Positions 16,543-25,701 of a stretch of DNA of 64,000 nt are shown one piece after another. The first letter of the stretch is position 1; each line of letters opens with the position of its first letter. The position numbers and the translations under genes were made by a program. This stretch comes from BACL27 sp964203235 (GTDB lineage Bacteria > Actinomycetota > Acidimicrobiia > Acidimicrobiales > Ilumatobacteraceae), in NCBI GenBank assembly GCA_964203235.1, contig CAXNLE010000002.1:496001-560000 (forward strand), read 5' to 3'. The notes beneath the pieces are model-generated. The model was not told the DNA's origin, searched no databases, and worked only from the letters and a program-made list of their open reading frames with translations.

Positions 16543-17976
16543 TTAGCTTTTACTTGCGTCGATCGATACCGTGTTGATGACATCTAAGACTCGTTGCGCG
16601 TAAGTTCGGTGATCTACGAAAATATTTTCGCCCGAGTTGTCAGGTTCTATGCGTCGTGGGTTTTCTAGAAAATCAATCAACAATCGCTCAAGTTCAGATT
16701 CGTCTTCAGCGATAAATACTCCAGTTGTTTCACGTAGCCCGCGTAAATGCTCATAGCCAATCAAATTGCAGAATTGTGAGCCTATAAAGGCATCTTTTTT
16801 GAAGGCCGGCAAAATTACTGGTATTCCCCTCGCACGTGAGTCAACAATCGCCGATGTCCCCTCAGAGACAACCACCACCGCCGAATTGAGTAGTTCGCAA
16901 TATCTAAAGTACGCCGCGGATACATCACCAAAAGAAATACTTTGAGCACGATGAGACATGCCCCGCTTTATGTCGTCATCAAGTTCAATTTGTGTGTGTG
17001 ACGAAACAAACTCATTCATGAAATTTAAACTTGCTGAATCACCAGTTGGGTATGGTCGCCAGATTGTTTTGAGTTTGTTTTTTGGCTGATTAGTTCGCAA
17101 CAGCACATCGCTGACGCACTTGAGCCATGGTGCCGAACTCGATGCATCAGCAGTGCTACCAATCAGAATTAAGTTTTCTGACTGGCTCATCGCTGGGATT
17201 TTCTTTTTAGTGCCGACTTCAACACTGCCGATCGCAACTATTGAGGTTGATGGCATCCTGTGCATGCGCGAACAAACCTCAACAAGTTGCTGGTTGTAAA
17301 CCAACATTCGAGTCGGCTTTTTAACTAACGGGCTCTTAGACGACGCATTGTCCCACTTCACGGGTATCAACAAAGTCGGAATGCCTGCTCTGGCGCCGGC
17401 GTCTATCGCTGCAACTACGAAGCCCGCTTGTCGCTGCATCAGTATGACAATCACATCTGGAGATTCGTTCACGGTGACTTCAGACAGGCCACAATTTTTA
17501 CAAATTTTTGAAATCGCAATTCGCGACCAAGGCCAAAAAAACAACCTAGTGCCACGAATAAATGACGGAAACTCTTTAATTATTCTTTGCCATACCTCGC
17601 CACGATTTTGAAACAACACTGCGAACCCTGAAGAGCTTTGCCATTTGGAAGGAACTCGCAAACCGATAAAGAATTTATTTCTCAAGCGTGTTCGATAACC
17701 AGTGGCGAGATTTCTGAATCTAAAAGTTAATGCCTCGCCTAACTGCGAACCAGTTTTTTTAGATTTCGAATCATATTTATAAGGCACAACTTTTTCAAAA
17801 CTATTTTTAAACTCACTCGGAAGTTTCGCCCAACGATCACCTTCAAATTCTGATTGTGGTAGCGCCAAAACTACTTGAGCAGAATCTGATAACTCTTTAA
17901 ATAACCCATGAATTACAAACTGATCAAGGTGCGAGAGGTTGCCCGTGACTACGAGAATTTTCTTTTTAGTAGCCAC
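16543..17976 (-). CDS. surface-carbohydrate-type GT-B-like protein
   Basis: I cannot assign a precise family to this 477-residue protein. It starts KILVVTGNLSHLDQFVIHGL, has an internal Rossmann-like segment (TVNESPDVIVILMQRQAG), and in the C-terminal third shows VVVVSEGTSAIVDSRARGIP followed by VILPAFKKD, a pattern shared by CDP-glycerol transferases, 2-epimerases and capsule-export glycosyltransferases. No membrane helices. It is alone on its strand with more AT-rich, Lys/Ser-rich sequence than its neighbours, which hints at acquisition. The start is GTG 17976 with TAAATT (17983-17988, minus) 6 bp upstream. A role in cell-surface glycan is inference. Confidence 0.6.
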   Translation of the reverse strand: MATKKKILVVTGNLSHLDQFVIHGLFKELSDSAQVVLALPQSEFEGDRWAKLPSEFKNSFEKVVPYKYDSKSKKTGSQLGEALTFRFRNLATGYRTRLRNKFFIGLRVPSKWQSSSGFAVLFQNRGEVWQRIIKEFPSFIRGTRLFFWPWSRIAISKICKNCGLSEVTVNESPDVIVILMQRQAGFVVAAIDAGARAGIPTLLIPVKWDNASSKSPLVKKPTRMLVYNQQLVEVCSRMHRMPSTSIVAIGSVEVGTKKKIPAMSQSENLILIGSTADASSSAPWLKCVSDVLLRTNQPKNKLKTIWRPYPTGDSASLNFMNEFVSSHTQIELDDDIKRGMSHRAQSISFGDVSAAYFRYCELLNSAVVVVSEGTSAIVDSRARGIPVILPAFKKDAFIGSQFCNLIGYEHLRGLRETTGVFIAEDESELERLLIDFLENPRRIEPDNSGENIFVDHRTYAQRVLDVINTVSIDASKS

Positions 17977-18025
17977 GTTTAGAATTTATTACATACGAAT
18001 CGGCGATGACGCCATAATTCGCTAT

Positions 18026-18994
18026 CTACGAGCGAGATTTGAGCGCTTCAATGAGTTTTGGTAACACTTTGTGAATGTCGCCAATAATACCGAGGTCGGC
18101 GATCCCAAAGATTGGAGCTTCTTTATCTTTATTAATCGCGATGATATTCTTCGAACCCTTCATGCCAACCATGTGTTGCGTCGCGCCAGAGATGCCGGCC
18201 GCAATATAAACACTTGGCTTGACGACTTTGCCTGTCTGGCCAACTTGATATGAGTACGGAACCCAACCCGCGTCAACAATGGCTCGTGATGCACCAGGTG
18301 CACCTTTTAGAAGTTTCGCAAGATCTTCAATCAACGAATAATTGCCAGCTTCACCAAGACCGCGTCCGCCCGAAACAACAATTGCTGCTTCATCAAGTTT
18401 TGGTCCAGTTGTTTGTTCTGTGTGAGTTGCAACAACTCGTGCGCCACCTTGCGCGCCCAAGTCAGGAACGCTCACGGCAACTATTTCTGGGGCACCACCC
18501 GAGGCAGGCTCTGCAACGAAACTTTTTGGTCGAAATGAAACTAGATGTGGTCCTGGACCTGTAAAAACTGTTTCAACCAAAATGTTTCCACCGAAGACTG
18601 GCGTTGTTGCGACAACTCCGTCACTCGAATCAGCGATGTCAATACTGTTTGTCAACACTGTGCGATTTAATTTTACCGACAACCGTGCAATTGTGTCACG
18701 ACCTTCGTAATTTTGCGGAAACATAATCACATCTGGTGAATCGCCACCATCGATAATCATTTTTATCGCTGCAGAAAGTGCGACGCCTGGCAACTTGCCA
18801 GCGAGATCTCCTGTTGCGTAAATCTTTGTAGCACCATGCTCGCCAAGTGATGCTGCGAATGCACTTGCATCACCACCGACGAATGCTGTGACTTTGCTTG
18901 AGAGAGAGCGGGCCTTGGTCAGCAACTCGAGTGTGCCGGTTGTTGCAACCCCACCAGTGCCTTGCGCGAATACCCAAATGTTGTTAATTGTCAT
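18026..18994 (-). CDS. etfA: electron transfer flavoprotein subunit alpha
   Basis: A 322-residue ETF alpha subunit. The C-terminal FAD domain is intact: VVSGGRGLGEAGNYSLIEDL, AIVDAGWVPYSYQVGQTGK, YIAAGISGATQHMVGMKGS and IIAINKDKEAPIFGIADLG. With EtfB it accepts electrons from acyl-CoA dehydrogenases (one is encoded at 7858-9099) and passes them to the quinone pool via ETF:quinone oxidoreductase, which is not in the window. It lies 40 bp behind etfB. Confidence 0.96.
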   Translation of the reverse strand: MTINNIWVFAQGTGGVATTGTLELLTKARSLSSKVTAFVGGDASAFAASLGEHGATKIYATGDLAGKLPGVALSAAIKMIIDGGDSPDVIMFPQNYEGRDTIARLSVKLNRTVLTNSIDIADSSDGVVATTPVFGGNILVETVFTGPGPHLVSFRPKSFVAEPASGGAPEIVAVSVPDLGAQGGARVVATHTEQTTGPKLDEAAIVVSGGRGLGEAGNYSLIEDLAKLLKGAPGASRAIVDAGWVPYSYQVGQTGKVVKPSVYIAAGISGATQHMVGMKGSKNIIAINKDKEAPIFGIADLGIIGDIHKVLPKLIEALKSRS

Positions 18995-19034
18995 TAGTCA
19001 TAGTCCTTTTTAGTATTGGCTGCTGTTCGAGTTT

Positions 19035-19811
19035 TTAGATCAACTTTAAATTTTCAAGAAACACAACGATTTTGCCAAACGCTTCGCCGTCATCTTCGAT
19101 AACTTCGCCGGCTTTACGCGCTTCGGCTTGAGTTACATTGACAATTTTTTGACCAGCACCAGCCCAGCCTGTTGGCGTGACCGCAAGATCGCCAGCAGTT
19201 ACGACATCGAGTGGCTTCTTTTTTGCGTCCATGATTCCTTTGAAACTTGGATAGCGCGGTTCAACTACACCGGCTGTAACACTGATTACTGCAGGAAGTG
19301 TGCACTCAACTTCGTCATAACCAGACTCGCTTTGTCGGTCAACTTTCAAAACTGAGCCCTCAATTTTTACTTTCTTTGCAAAAGTCACTGAAGGTAAGCC
19401 CAGAACTTCGGCAATTTGTTCTGGCACAGTACCGGTATAACCATCTGATGATTCAGTTGCAGCAATAACAAGATCAGCACCGCCAAGTTTCGTAATCGCC
19501 GCTGCCAAAACTTTTGCAGTTGTTAATGCATCTGAACCAGCAAGGGCCGGATCACTTACAAGCAAACCTTTTGCTGCACCCATCGCAAGCGCCGTGCGCA
19601 TTCCGGATGTTTCACCATTCGGTGCCATTGAAACAATGTTTACTTCTCCTGCGCCGGCTGTTGCGACAAGTTGCAACGCCATCTCAACGCCATAGGCGTC
19701 AGATTCATCAAGGATTAATTTACCTTCACGCTTCAATGCATGTGTTGACGCATCAAGAGCGCCTGGGCTGGCTGGGTCTGGGATTTGCTTTACGCATACG
19801 ACAATATTCAT
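19035..19811 (-). CDS. etfB: electron transfer flavoprotein subunit beta
   Basis: A 258-residue ETF beta subunit: MNIVVCVKQIPDP at the start, SDAYGVEMALQL, the AMP-site region ATESSDGYTGTVPEQIAEVL, and VEPRYPSFKGIMDAKKKP. It pairs with EtfA encoded directly downstream. It is divergent from the lipid kinase gene across 77 bp. Confidence 0.96.
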   Translation of the reverse strand: MNIVVCVKQIPDPASPGALDASTHALKREGKLILDESDAYGVEMALQLVATAGAGEVNIVSMAPNGETSGMRTALAMGAAKGLLVSDPALAGSDALTTAKVLAAAITKLGGADLVIAATESSDGYTGTVPEQIAEVLGLPSVTFAKKVKIEGSVLKVDRQSESGYDEVECTLPAVISVTAGVVEPRYPSFKGIMDAKKKPLDVVTAGDLAVTPTGWAGAGQKIVNVTQAEARKAGEVIEDDGEAFGKIVVFLENLKLI

Positions 19812-19888
19812 GACTTATATTCTTACCGCAAAACTCTCCAACAACCACACCGAAATCTCATCACAAATCGCTGATACCGTAAAAGTTC

Positions 19889-20806
19889 TTGCAGATCTTG
19901 CTCATTGTGAATTCGTTCGCATCTAATGTCACTCCGCGTAACACGGTGGCCGTACATCAATACCTCTCACGCCATCACAGCGTTCAGGTTGTTGAAACCA
20001 ACGAACGCGGTCACGCGACGCGATTCGCCCAAGACGCTGCTCAACGCGGTGTCGAAGTAGTCGTAGCCTTCGGCGGTGACGGAACTCTCAATGAAGTCGC
20101 CACTGGTCTGGCCACAAGCAACACGGCTCTAATGATGTTGCCTGGTGGATCAACAAATGTGTTTGTGCGCAGTCTCGGAGCAACCAATGATCCGGTCGTC
20201 GCGTTACAACAATTCAGCGCTGGCCTTGATCATGGCAATATTCACCCGATAAGTCTGGGGCGCGCCAACGGACGTTATTTCTGTTTTCATGCAGGCATCG
20301 GATTCGACGCTGCAGTTGTTGAACTTGTTGAGCGCAGGGCTTCACTCAAGAGGATTATCGGCCAGCCGTTGTTTGCATTTTCTACGATGCAAGCATGGTT
20401 TGCAACATACGACCGCAAGTTTCCGCACTTCAATGTCGAAATTGATGGACGAAAAATACCAAATGGTTATCTGACACTTGTTCTCAATTCAAACCCATAC
20501 ACGTACATTGGCAAAAAACCGGTGAACTTGTCGGCTGCGGCATCATTGGATAAGAAACTTGTCGCCATCACTTTTAGAAAACTGACAACTCCGCATATGG
20601 TGCGCACGATGTTGCAATCAATACGCACCGAAGGCATTAGCGTTTCGTCTGGCGTTGACATTCAAACAGATGTTGAAGATGTAAAAATTAGTTTCCCTGC
20701 GCCATTTCCGTATCAACTTGACGGCGATTACCTCGGCGAGCAAATTTCGTTACACTTAGAGCACTGCCCAGACTCACTGCGCCTCGTCAAACCGCTAATC
20801 GCCTAA
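19889..20806 (+). CDS. diacylglycerol/sphingosine kinase-like lipid kinase
   Basis: A 305-residue DAGK-catalytic-domain protein. It opens QILLIVNSFASN, has the nucleotide-binding VVAFGGDGTLNEVATGL (GGDGT), LPGGSTNVFVRSLG and HAGIGFDAAVVELVE, and ends with the DGDYLGE C-terminal strand. Such enzymes phosphorylate diacylglycerol or related lipids at the inner membrane face. The start is the TTG at 19889; TACCGT lies 8 bp upstream. Confidence 0.9.
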   Translation: MQILLIVNSFASNVTPRNTVAVHQYLSRHHSVQVVETNERGHATRFAQDAAQRGVEVVVAFGGDGTLNEVATGLATSNTALMMLPGGSTNVFVRSLGATNDPVVALQQFSAGLDHGNIHPISLGRANGRYFCFHAGIGFDAAVVELVERRASLKRIIGQPLFAFSTMQAWFATYDRKFPHFNVEIDGRKIPNGYLTLVLNSNPYTYIGKKPVNLSAAASLDKKLVAITFRKLTTPHMVRTMLQSIRTEGISVSSGVDIQTDVEDVKISFPAPFPYQLDGDYLGEQISLHLEHCPDSLRLVKPLIA

Positions 20807-20814
20807 TCGCCGAA

Positions 20815-20835
20815 TACTAATTACTAATTACTAAT
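20815..20835. repeat. three tandem 7-bp TACTAAT units at a convergent gene junction
   Basis: TACTAAT is repeated exactly three times and runs into the stop codon of the glycerophosphodiester phosphodiesterase gene. It fills most of the space between two convergent genes. Confidence 0.8.
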
Positions 20836-21523
20836 TAGCCGCAATCACAGCGAGAGCGGTGTCGGGCACGTTGGTGCAAATTCCGTCGATTCCCCAGTCA
20901 ATTAGTTCTTTCATCCGCGATGCATTGTCACATGTCCAAGTGTTGACTTTTAATCCGTGCTTGTGAAAAACAACAACAAGTTGCTCGGTTAGTGATTTAA
21001 CCCACGGATGAATTGCATAATGCCCTTGGTCTGCCAATTGTTTCGCAACGATTTCAAGTTCTGCATTATCAATAGTCATTACCAGCCACGCTGTTTTTAG
21101 TTCTGGCATTAACTTTCGCACAGTATCTACGGTTTCACGTCGAAAAGATGAAATTAGCCACTTTTCGATCGACCCACGTTGCTTCAAGAATTCAACGACT
21201 TGATGAGTAATTTGCTCACTTGGATCAAAGTCTGGTTCGCTCGAGTCGTTTTTGATCTCGATATTTACCCACATTGAGCCGCATGCGTCTAACGCCTCGT
21301 TTAACGTCGGAATGTAGTCTGGCAAATCAGTTTTTTTTGTCGCAATAATTGCCCGACCATCACTTAACTTCGCATCGTGGTGAACGATTAGTTCTCCAGT
21401 TGAGCAACGTCGTACGTCTAGTTCGACGGCGTCTGACCCCATTTCAAGGGCTCGGCAAAATGCCGTAGTTGTATTTTCTTGCTTGACCTTAGAAGCACCG
21501 CGATGTGCCATAACTTGGGTCAC
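20831..21523 (-). CDS. glycerophosphodiester phosphodiesterase
   Basis: A 230-residue GDPD-family enzyme that hydrolyses glycerophosphodiesters to sn-glycerol 3-phosphate and an alcohol. It opens MAHRGASKVKQENTTTAF (HRG with the E-N-T motif), then ELDVRRCSTGELIVHHDAKL (metal-binding E, D and the second catalytic His) and WVNIEIKND. No signal peptide, so it is cytoplasmic like UgpQ. It sits between the lipid kinase and the WhiB gene. Confidence 0.93.
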   Translation of the reverse strand: MTQVMAHRGASKVKQENTTTAFCRALEMGSDAVELDVRRCSTGELIVHHDAKLSDGRAIIATKKTDLPDYIPTLNEALDACGSMWVNIEIKNDSSEPDFDPSEQITHQVVEFLKQRGSIEKWLISSFRRETVDTVRKLMPELKTAWLVMTIDNAELEIVAKQLADQGHYAIHPWVKSLTEQLVVVFHKHGLKVNTWTCDNASRMKELIDWGIDGICTNVPDTALAVIAAN

Positions 21524-21592
21524 GCCCGCAGGCTACAAGAAAAGGTTCGCGAGTCGCACCAAATAAAAACTATTTAATTTTTTCTATTTTCA

Positions 21593-21621
21593 TTGCTAAC
21601 GCTCTAATTGTTCTCTAGTCT
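21593..21621 (+). promoter_or_regulatory. putative sigma-A promoter of whiB
   Basis: TTGCTA (21593-21598) and TAGTCT (21616-21621) are 17 bp apart. Transcription would start near 21628 and give a leader of about 45 nt ending in the AGGGGG ribosome binding site before the ATG at 21674. The 150-bp gap holding it is otherwise AT-rich and featureless. Confidence 0.5.
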
Positions 21622-21673
21622 GAGCGCAGTAAGTAACGATTTAGAAATTCTTTGATTTTAGGGGGATAAACAA

Positions 21674-21976
21674 ATGTCTTTTCTCGCAACAAGCCTTGCC
21701 CTTGGATCAGCAGATTATTCATGGAGGCGAGAAGCTTCTTGTAAAGACACCGACCCAGAATTGTTTTTTCCGGTTGGTACAACTGGTAACGCACTTGTGC
21801 AAATTTCAGAAGCCAAAGTTGTTTGTGATGAATGTTTAGTTCGCGGAAAATGCCTGGATTTCGCTCTTGAAACAAACCAAGATTGGGGTATCTGGGGCGG
21901 CATGTCAGAAGATGAGCGTCGAGACATTCGACGCCAGCGTGCAGCTGAGCGACGAAACTCTCGCCTGCTTGCCTAA
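21674..21976 (+). CDS. WhiB-family iron-sulfur transcriptional regulator
   Basis: A 100-residue Wbl protein. The four cluster-binding cysteines are in EASCKDTD, then VVCDECLVRGKC (CxxC plus the fourth Cys); the turn motif is DWGIWGGMSEDERR, followed by a basic C-terminal tail RRQRAAERRNSR for DNA contact. Wbl proteins bind a NO- and O2-sensitive [4Fe-4S] cluster and act with the primary sigma factor. The gene has a strong AGGGGG site. It faces a PdtaS-type kinase, as whiB1 faces pdtaS in mycobacteria, so it is probably the WhiB1 type. Confidence 0.95.
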   Translation: MSFLATSLALGSADYSWRREASCKDTDPELFFPVGTTGNALVQISEAKVVCDECLVRGKCLDFALETNQDWGIWGGMSEDERRDIRRQRAAERRNSRLLA

Positions 21977-22014
21977 TTCGTTTATTTCTTCAATCTAAGC
22001 GCACAGAAAAATAC

Positions 22015-23514
22015 TTAATCGCCGACAAACGGTATTTTTAGATCAACGACAGTTCCTGCGCCATTGGACACGATTTTTAGTTCACCAATTGAATCGTCAA
22101 CTAAAGCTGGTCGCATCTGAATCGTGCCTGCTAGTTCAGTAGTTACAAGTGTTCGAACAATTGACAAACCTAAACCAGTAGCGGCTTTGATATCAAAGTC
22201 ATTACTTAAGCCGCGACCATTGTCAGTCACACGAATATTCAATGATTCGTCATCGTGACTCAATAACACAAGAACTGATCCACCCGCGCTGCCCTCGGGA
22301 AACCCATGGTCGACTGCATTTTGTAAAAGTTCGAGTATCACAACTGATAATGGTGTCGCAATCGTGGCCGGCAACCGCCCACCGTCACCTTGAACATTGA
22401 ACTTCACTGGGCGATCAGTAGATTGCAGGCCTTCTTCAACAAGTCGTAACAGTGGACGCACGATTTCAACAAACGAAATATCTTCGCCTGCCTCATGTGA
22501 CAGAGTTTCGTGAACGAGTGCGATGGTTCTAATTCGTCGCACTGATTCGGCAATGGCAGAAATTGCCTCTTCACTTTTAAGTCTGCGCGCTTGAAGTCTT
22601 AGCAAAGACGAAATTGTCTGCAGATTATTTTTTACACGATGGTGTATTTCACGAATTGTTGCATCTTTAGTAAGCAGCAAGCGATCACGGCGACGTAATT
22701 CTGAAACATCCCGCAACAACACCACACCACCAGTTACGACAACGCCGCGACCGAGTCGCTTGAGTGTCGGTATGGTGCGAGTTAGCAATGTGACTTCAGA
22801 AGTCTGTTCAAATTCTTCGACAACCGGCTCGCGTCGCTCATAGGCATTTCTGGCTGCAGTTTGCGCGACTCCAAGTTCTGCCAAACTTTGCCCAACTGCA
22901 TTTGTATTCACTCCAACGCGGTGCATTGCCGACACCGCGTTAGGTGATGCATAGCGAACGCGAGCATCAGCATCTAAAACAATTACACCGTCACCAACTC
23001 GTGGAGCAACAGTTGCGTCGGCCACACGACCTTCAAACGGAAATAAACCAGTAGAAATCATTTTCGTGAAATCATCAAAAATCGCTAAATAAGTTCGTTC
23101 GAGTTGTCCGGGTTTTCGACCGCTACGTGTTGACCACTCGCGAGTCAACACGGCAATGACTCGGTCATCGCAACGCACTGGAATCGCCATCAAGCTCACA
23201 GGCTCAACCTGCGAGACAACACGAACTTCGCCGGTTACAACTTTTTGTGTTGTAAATGCTTGAGCGATCATCGCCGCCTTATCTAAATCAGCAGTCAAGC
23301 CAACTAGATCAGTTTCGTAAAGTGTTTGACCAGTGGCAGCGCGCACCTGTGCAGCAACAACCCACTTTCTGTCGTTAGTTGGTAGATAAAGCAGCATGTC
23401 GGCAAAACAAAAATCTGCGAGCATTCCCCACTCTGAAACGAACGCACCCAGGTGCGCCAATTCGCGCTCAACAGTGATGCCTATTTCGTGAGCGATTTCG
23501 ACGAGCGTTGGCAT
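22015..23514 (-). CDS. pdtaS: PdtaS-type cytoplasmic sensor histidine kinase
   Basis: A 499-residue soluble kinase: N-terminal GAF-like domain (about 1-150), PAS-like domain (GDGVIVLDADARVRYASPNA, 170-290), HisKA_2 dimerisation box REIHHRVKNNLQTISSLLRL with the phospho-acceptor His, and HATPase domain (ELLQNAVDHGFPEGSAGG, RVTDNGRGLSNDFD, TGLGLSIVRTLV). No membrane segment. Mycobacterial PdtaS phosphorylates the RNA-binding antiterminator PdtaR, which is not in the window. The domain order and convergent whiB neighbour support this identity. Confidence 0.92.
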   Translation of the reverse strand: MPTLVEIAHEIGITVERELAHLGAFVSEWGMLADFCFADMLLYLPTNDRKWVVAAQVRAATGQTLYETDLVGLTADLDKAAMIAQAFTTQKVVTGEVRVVSQVEPVSLMAIPVRCDDRVIAVLTREWSTRSGRKPGQLERTYLAIFDDFTKMISTGLFPFEGRVADATVAPRVGDGVIVLDADARVRYASPNAVSAMHRVGVNTNAVGQSLAELGVAQTAARNAYERREPVVEEFEQTSEVTLLTRTIPTLKRLGRGVVVTGGVVLLRDVSELRRRDRLLLTKDATIREIHHRVKNNLQTISSLLRLQARRLKSEEAISAIAESVRRIRTIALVHETLSHEAGEDISFVEIVRPLLRLVEEGLQSTDRPVKFNVQGDGGRLPATIATPLSVVILELLQNAVDHGFPEGSAGGSVLVLLSHDDESLNIRVTDNGRGLSNDFDIKAATGLGLSIVRTLVTTELAGTIQMRPALVDDSIGELKIVSNGAGTVVDLKIPFVGD

Positions 23515-23549
23515 AGTTGGTTCTCTAAGTCTGCCTGATCAGTGTTGGC

Positions 23550-24752
23550 TCAAACGATATTTAGATTTTCACCAAGTGTGATCAAGCCATTTATGTCGGC
23601 GATATCACTTTCTAGCATTGGCGCCACAGTGAAATTATCGGCAAACTCGGCGACTCGGCCTAACAACGCAGACTGCATCTCAGAAATCTTTGTTGTCGCT
23701 AGCGCATAGTTTTGAATTGTCTCTAAGGTCTGGGTCAAAAGTTTCGAGAGATTCGCTTCATCGATATCTGATGATGTGCCGGAAGATGCGTCCGTATTAA
23801 CTAGTACACCAGCTAGTTCACTAATAAATTCTGTATTTTGCCGTGCATTGTTGAGAACATCTGTCTGCTCGATTAATACTTCGCCTTGAAGTTCTTTTGG
23901 AATTACGCGATTCGCAATCGCCAAATGAGTTGTGAACTTACGTTCTTTTAGCGCAACGCTAAGAAACTCAGCTTCACTAAGTGGAGCGTCTTCAAGAGTA
24001 GTAACAATTACGAACGAAGTTTTAGGATCGTGTAACAAAGCCTCAACTTTTTTGGCTCGTTCAACAAAACCGGTCTCCATTGTTCTAAATAAAGTAAAGA
24101 ATTCGGCAACATCTCGCAACAATCCTTTACCAAGTAACCGGTCGGCAATTTCGTAAAACGGTTTTGCTGCAAGTGTCAGTAACTGCCACTGAGAGTTTGC
24201 TGTCAACAACTTAAGTAGTCGGCTTGAAAAAAAGTCCTGCATTCGTTTTGGTGCATCCAAAATAGTTAATGCATTTCGTGATGGTGGCGTGTCAACAATA
24301 ATCAGGTCGTAAGCACCCGAAGAGTGCGCTTGATATAGGCGCTCGACAGCAATGTAGTCATGACTATGCACAAACCTTTCAGTGAGATTTTTGTACAGCG
24401 AGTTTTGTAGCACGCTGTTTCGCGTTGCCTCGTCTGGCGCGTGGCGAGAAATTAGATCATCCCAACTTGCTTTCGTGTCAATCATCGCCGCCGATAGTGA
24501 CCCGCGTAACTTTGTTTTGCTTGTTTTGAACAACTCACTTGTGATCTGAACCTCAACATTGCCAAACTCACGAAGTCCGAGCGCATTGGCGAGTCGCTTG
24601 GCAGGATCGACGGTCAAAACCAACACGCGCTTTTCGGTTTGAGTTGCAGCCAGCACACCCAATGCTGCTGAAATTGATGTTTTACCTACTCCACCTGAAC
24701 CACACACGACAATTAGCCCATCTCGTTGAATCAATTCGGCAACTGTTGTCAT
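23550..24752 (-). CDS. ArsA/Get3-like ATPase, second member of pair
   Basis: A 400-residue P-loop ATPase with VVCGSGGVGKTSISAALGVL (deviant Walker A) and VLVLTVDPAKRLANALGL (A-prime DP motif), then YDLIIVDTPPSRNALTILDAP. The protein looks like the actinobacterial ArsA homologues that occur as adjacent pairs; no arsenic genes are nearby. It overlaps the upstream ATPase gene by ATGA and is probably made in fixed ratio with it, perhaps as a heterodimer. Confidence 0.88.
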   Translation of the reverse strand: MTTVAELIQRDGLIVVCGSGGVGKTSISAALGVLAATQTEKRVLVLTVDPAKRLANALGLREFGNVEVQITSELFKTSKTKLRGSLSAAMIDTKASWDDLISRHAPDEATRNSVLQNSLYKNLTERFVHSHDYIAVERLYQAHSSGAYDLIIVDTPPSRNALTILDAPKRMQDFFSSRLLKLLTANSQWQLLTLAAKPFYEIADRLLGKGLLRDVAEFFTLFRTMETGFVERAKKVEALLHDPKTSFVIVTTLEDAPLSEAEFLSVALKERKFTTHLAIANRVIPKELQGEVLIEQTDVLNNARQNTEFISELAGVLVNTDASSGTSSDIDEANLSKLLTQTLETIQNYALATTKISEMQSALLGRVAEFADNFTVAPMLESDIADINGLITLGENLNIV

Positions 24753-25690
24753 GAGAGTTCTGCTTCAAGCTCGCTAGATAATTTTGAGACAAGTAAATCT
24801 GTTGACTGATACGAAAAATCTGGCAGCAGTAATAACTCTTTAATCGGATCAACTTTGCCGAGCCCACTGCGCAAAGACGCAATGTGATGTGTTGCGAGAT
24901 TGCGTCGAGCCCGAGCAAGCCCCGTTGCCTGAAGCGAAAGATCAATGCTTAAGCCAGTTTTCTTAGAAATAAAGGATTTTATTGCATCATGAGTAAGTTG
25001 ACTGAAAACTATTTCTTGTGATTTTGTAAAAATTTCTGAAGGCACACGATTGACGATTACTGCAGCAGTGTCAACTTTAGTTTTGGTTTGCAATGCTTCG
25101 ACTAGTTCTAAAGCCTCGTTAACTGCCATCTCTTGGCAAGTTGTCACTACGACGACTCCTGTTTTTTGTGAGTCTTCAAGAATTGCCGTCATCCACAAAG
25201 TTTGTTCGTTCAATGGCCCAAGTGGCACAAAATTACGCAGTGTCGTTGGGGCTGCAACTTGGGCGACAATGTGCCCGGTTGATTCGGCATCGACAATCAC
25301 AATGTCGTAATTGCCTTTACGAACTTCGTAGCAAAGTTTGCCAACAACTAAAACTTCTTTCACCCCTGGCGCGGCATCTGCAACAAAATCAAAGATTCCA
25401 GCCAGACCAGGAATTGCCGCAACAAACGGAGTCTTCAAAAAAATAGAAACATATTCACGCAAAGCATCTTGCGTGTTCATTGTCATCGCTGACAAATTCG
25501 GTGAGATCTCGCGCGGTGTAAAACTCAGTTCACTTGTTTGAAGCAAAGTTGATAGTGCGCCTTTGGCATCCATCTCGCACAATAAAACTCGCTTACCTTG
25601 AGCGACGGCGGCTCGACCAAGTGATGCAGCAACAGTTGACTTACCGACGCCGCCCTTTCCAGTGATGAAGAGAAGTTGGCGGTCTAACAA
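24749..25690 (-). CDS. ArsA/Get3-like ATPase, first member of pair
   Basis: A 313-residue P-loop ATPase beginning MLDRQLLFITGKGGVGKSTV, with VLLCEMDAKGALSTLLQ as its switch region and YDIVIVDAESTGHIVAQ. It is shorter than its partner. Homologous pairs in mycobacteria have been linked to redox and hypoxia phenotypes, but the biochemical job is not settled. It starts 11 bp after the DUF3107 gene ends, so the three genes form one operon. Confidence 0.87.
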   Translation of the reverse strand: MLDRQLLFITGKGGVGKSTVAASLGRAAVAQGKRVLLCEMDAKGALSTLLQTSELSFTPREISPNLSAMTMNTQDALREYVSIFLKTPFVAAIPGLAGIFDFVADAAPGVKEVLVVGKLCYEVRKGNYDIVIVDAESTGHIVAQVAAPTTLRNFVPLGPLNEQTLWMTAILEDSQKTGVVVVTTCQEMAVNEALELVEALQTKTKVDTAAVIVNRVPSEIFTKSQEIVFSQLTHDAIKSFISKKTGLSIDLSLQATGLARARRNLATHHIASLRSGLGKVDPIKELLLLPDFSYQSTDLLVSKLSSELEAELS

Positions 25691-25701
25691 AGCGGGCGGT
25701 G

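Noticed and set aside
19812..19830. Possible leaderless promoter of etfB (AAGAAT 7 bp before the ATG)
   Set aside because: It lacks the first T of TAnnnT, so it was not counted in the leaderless set.
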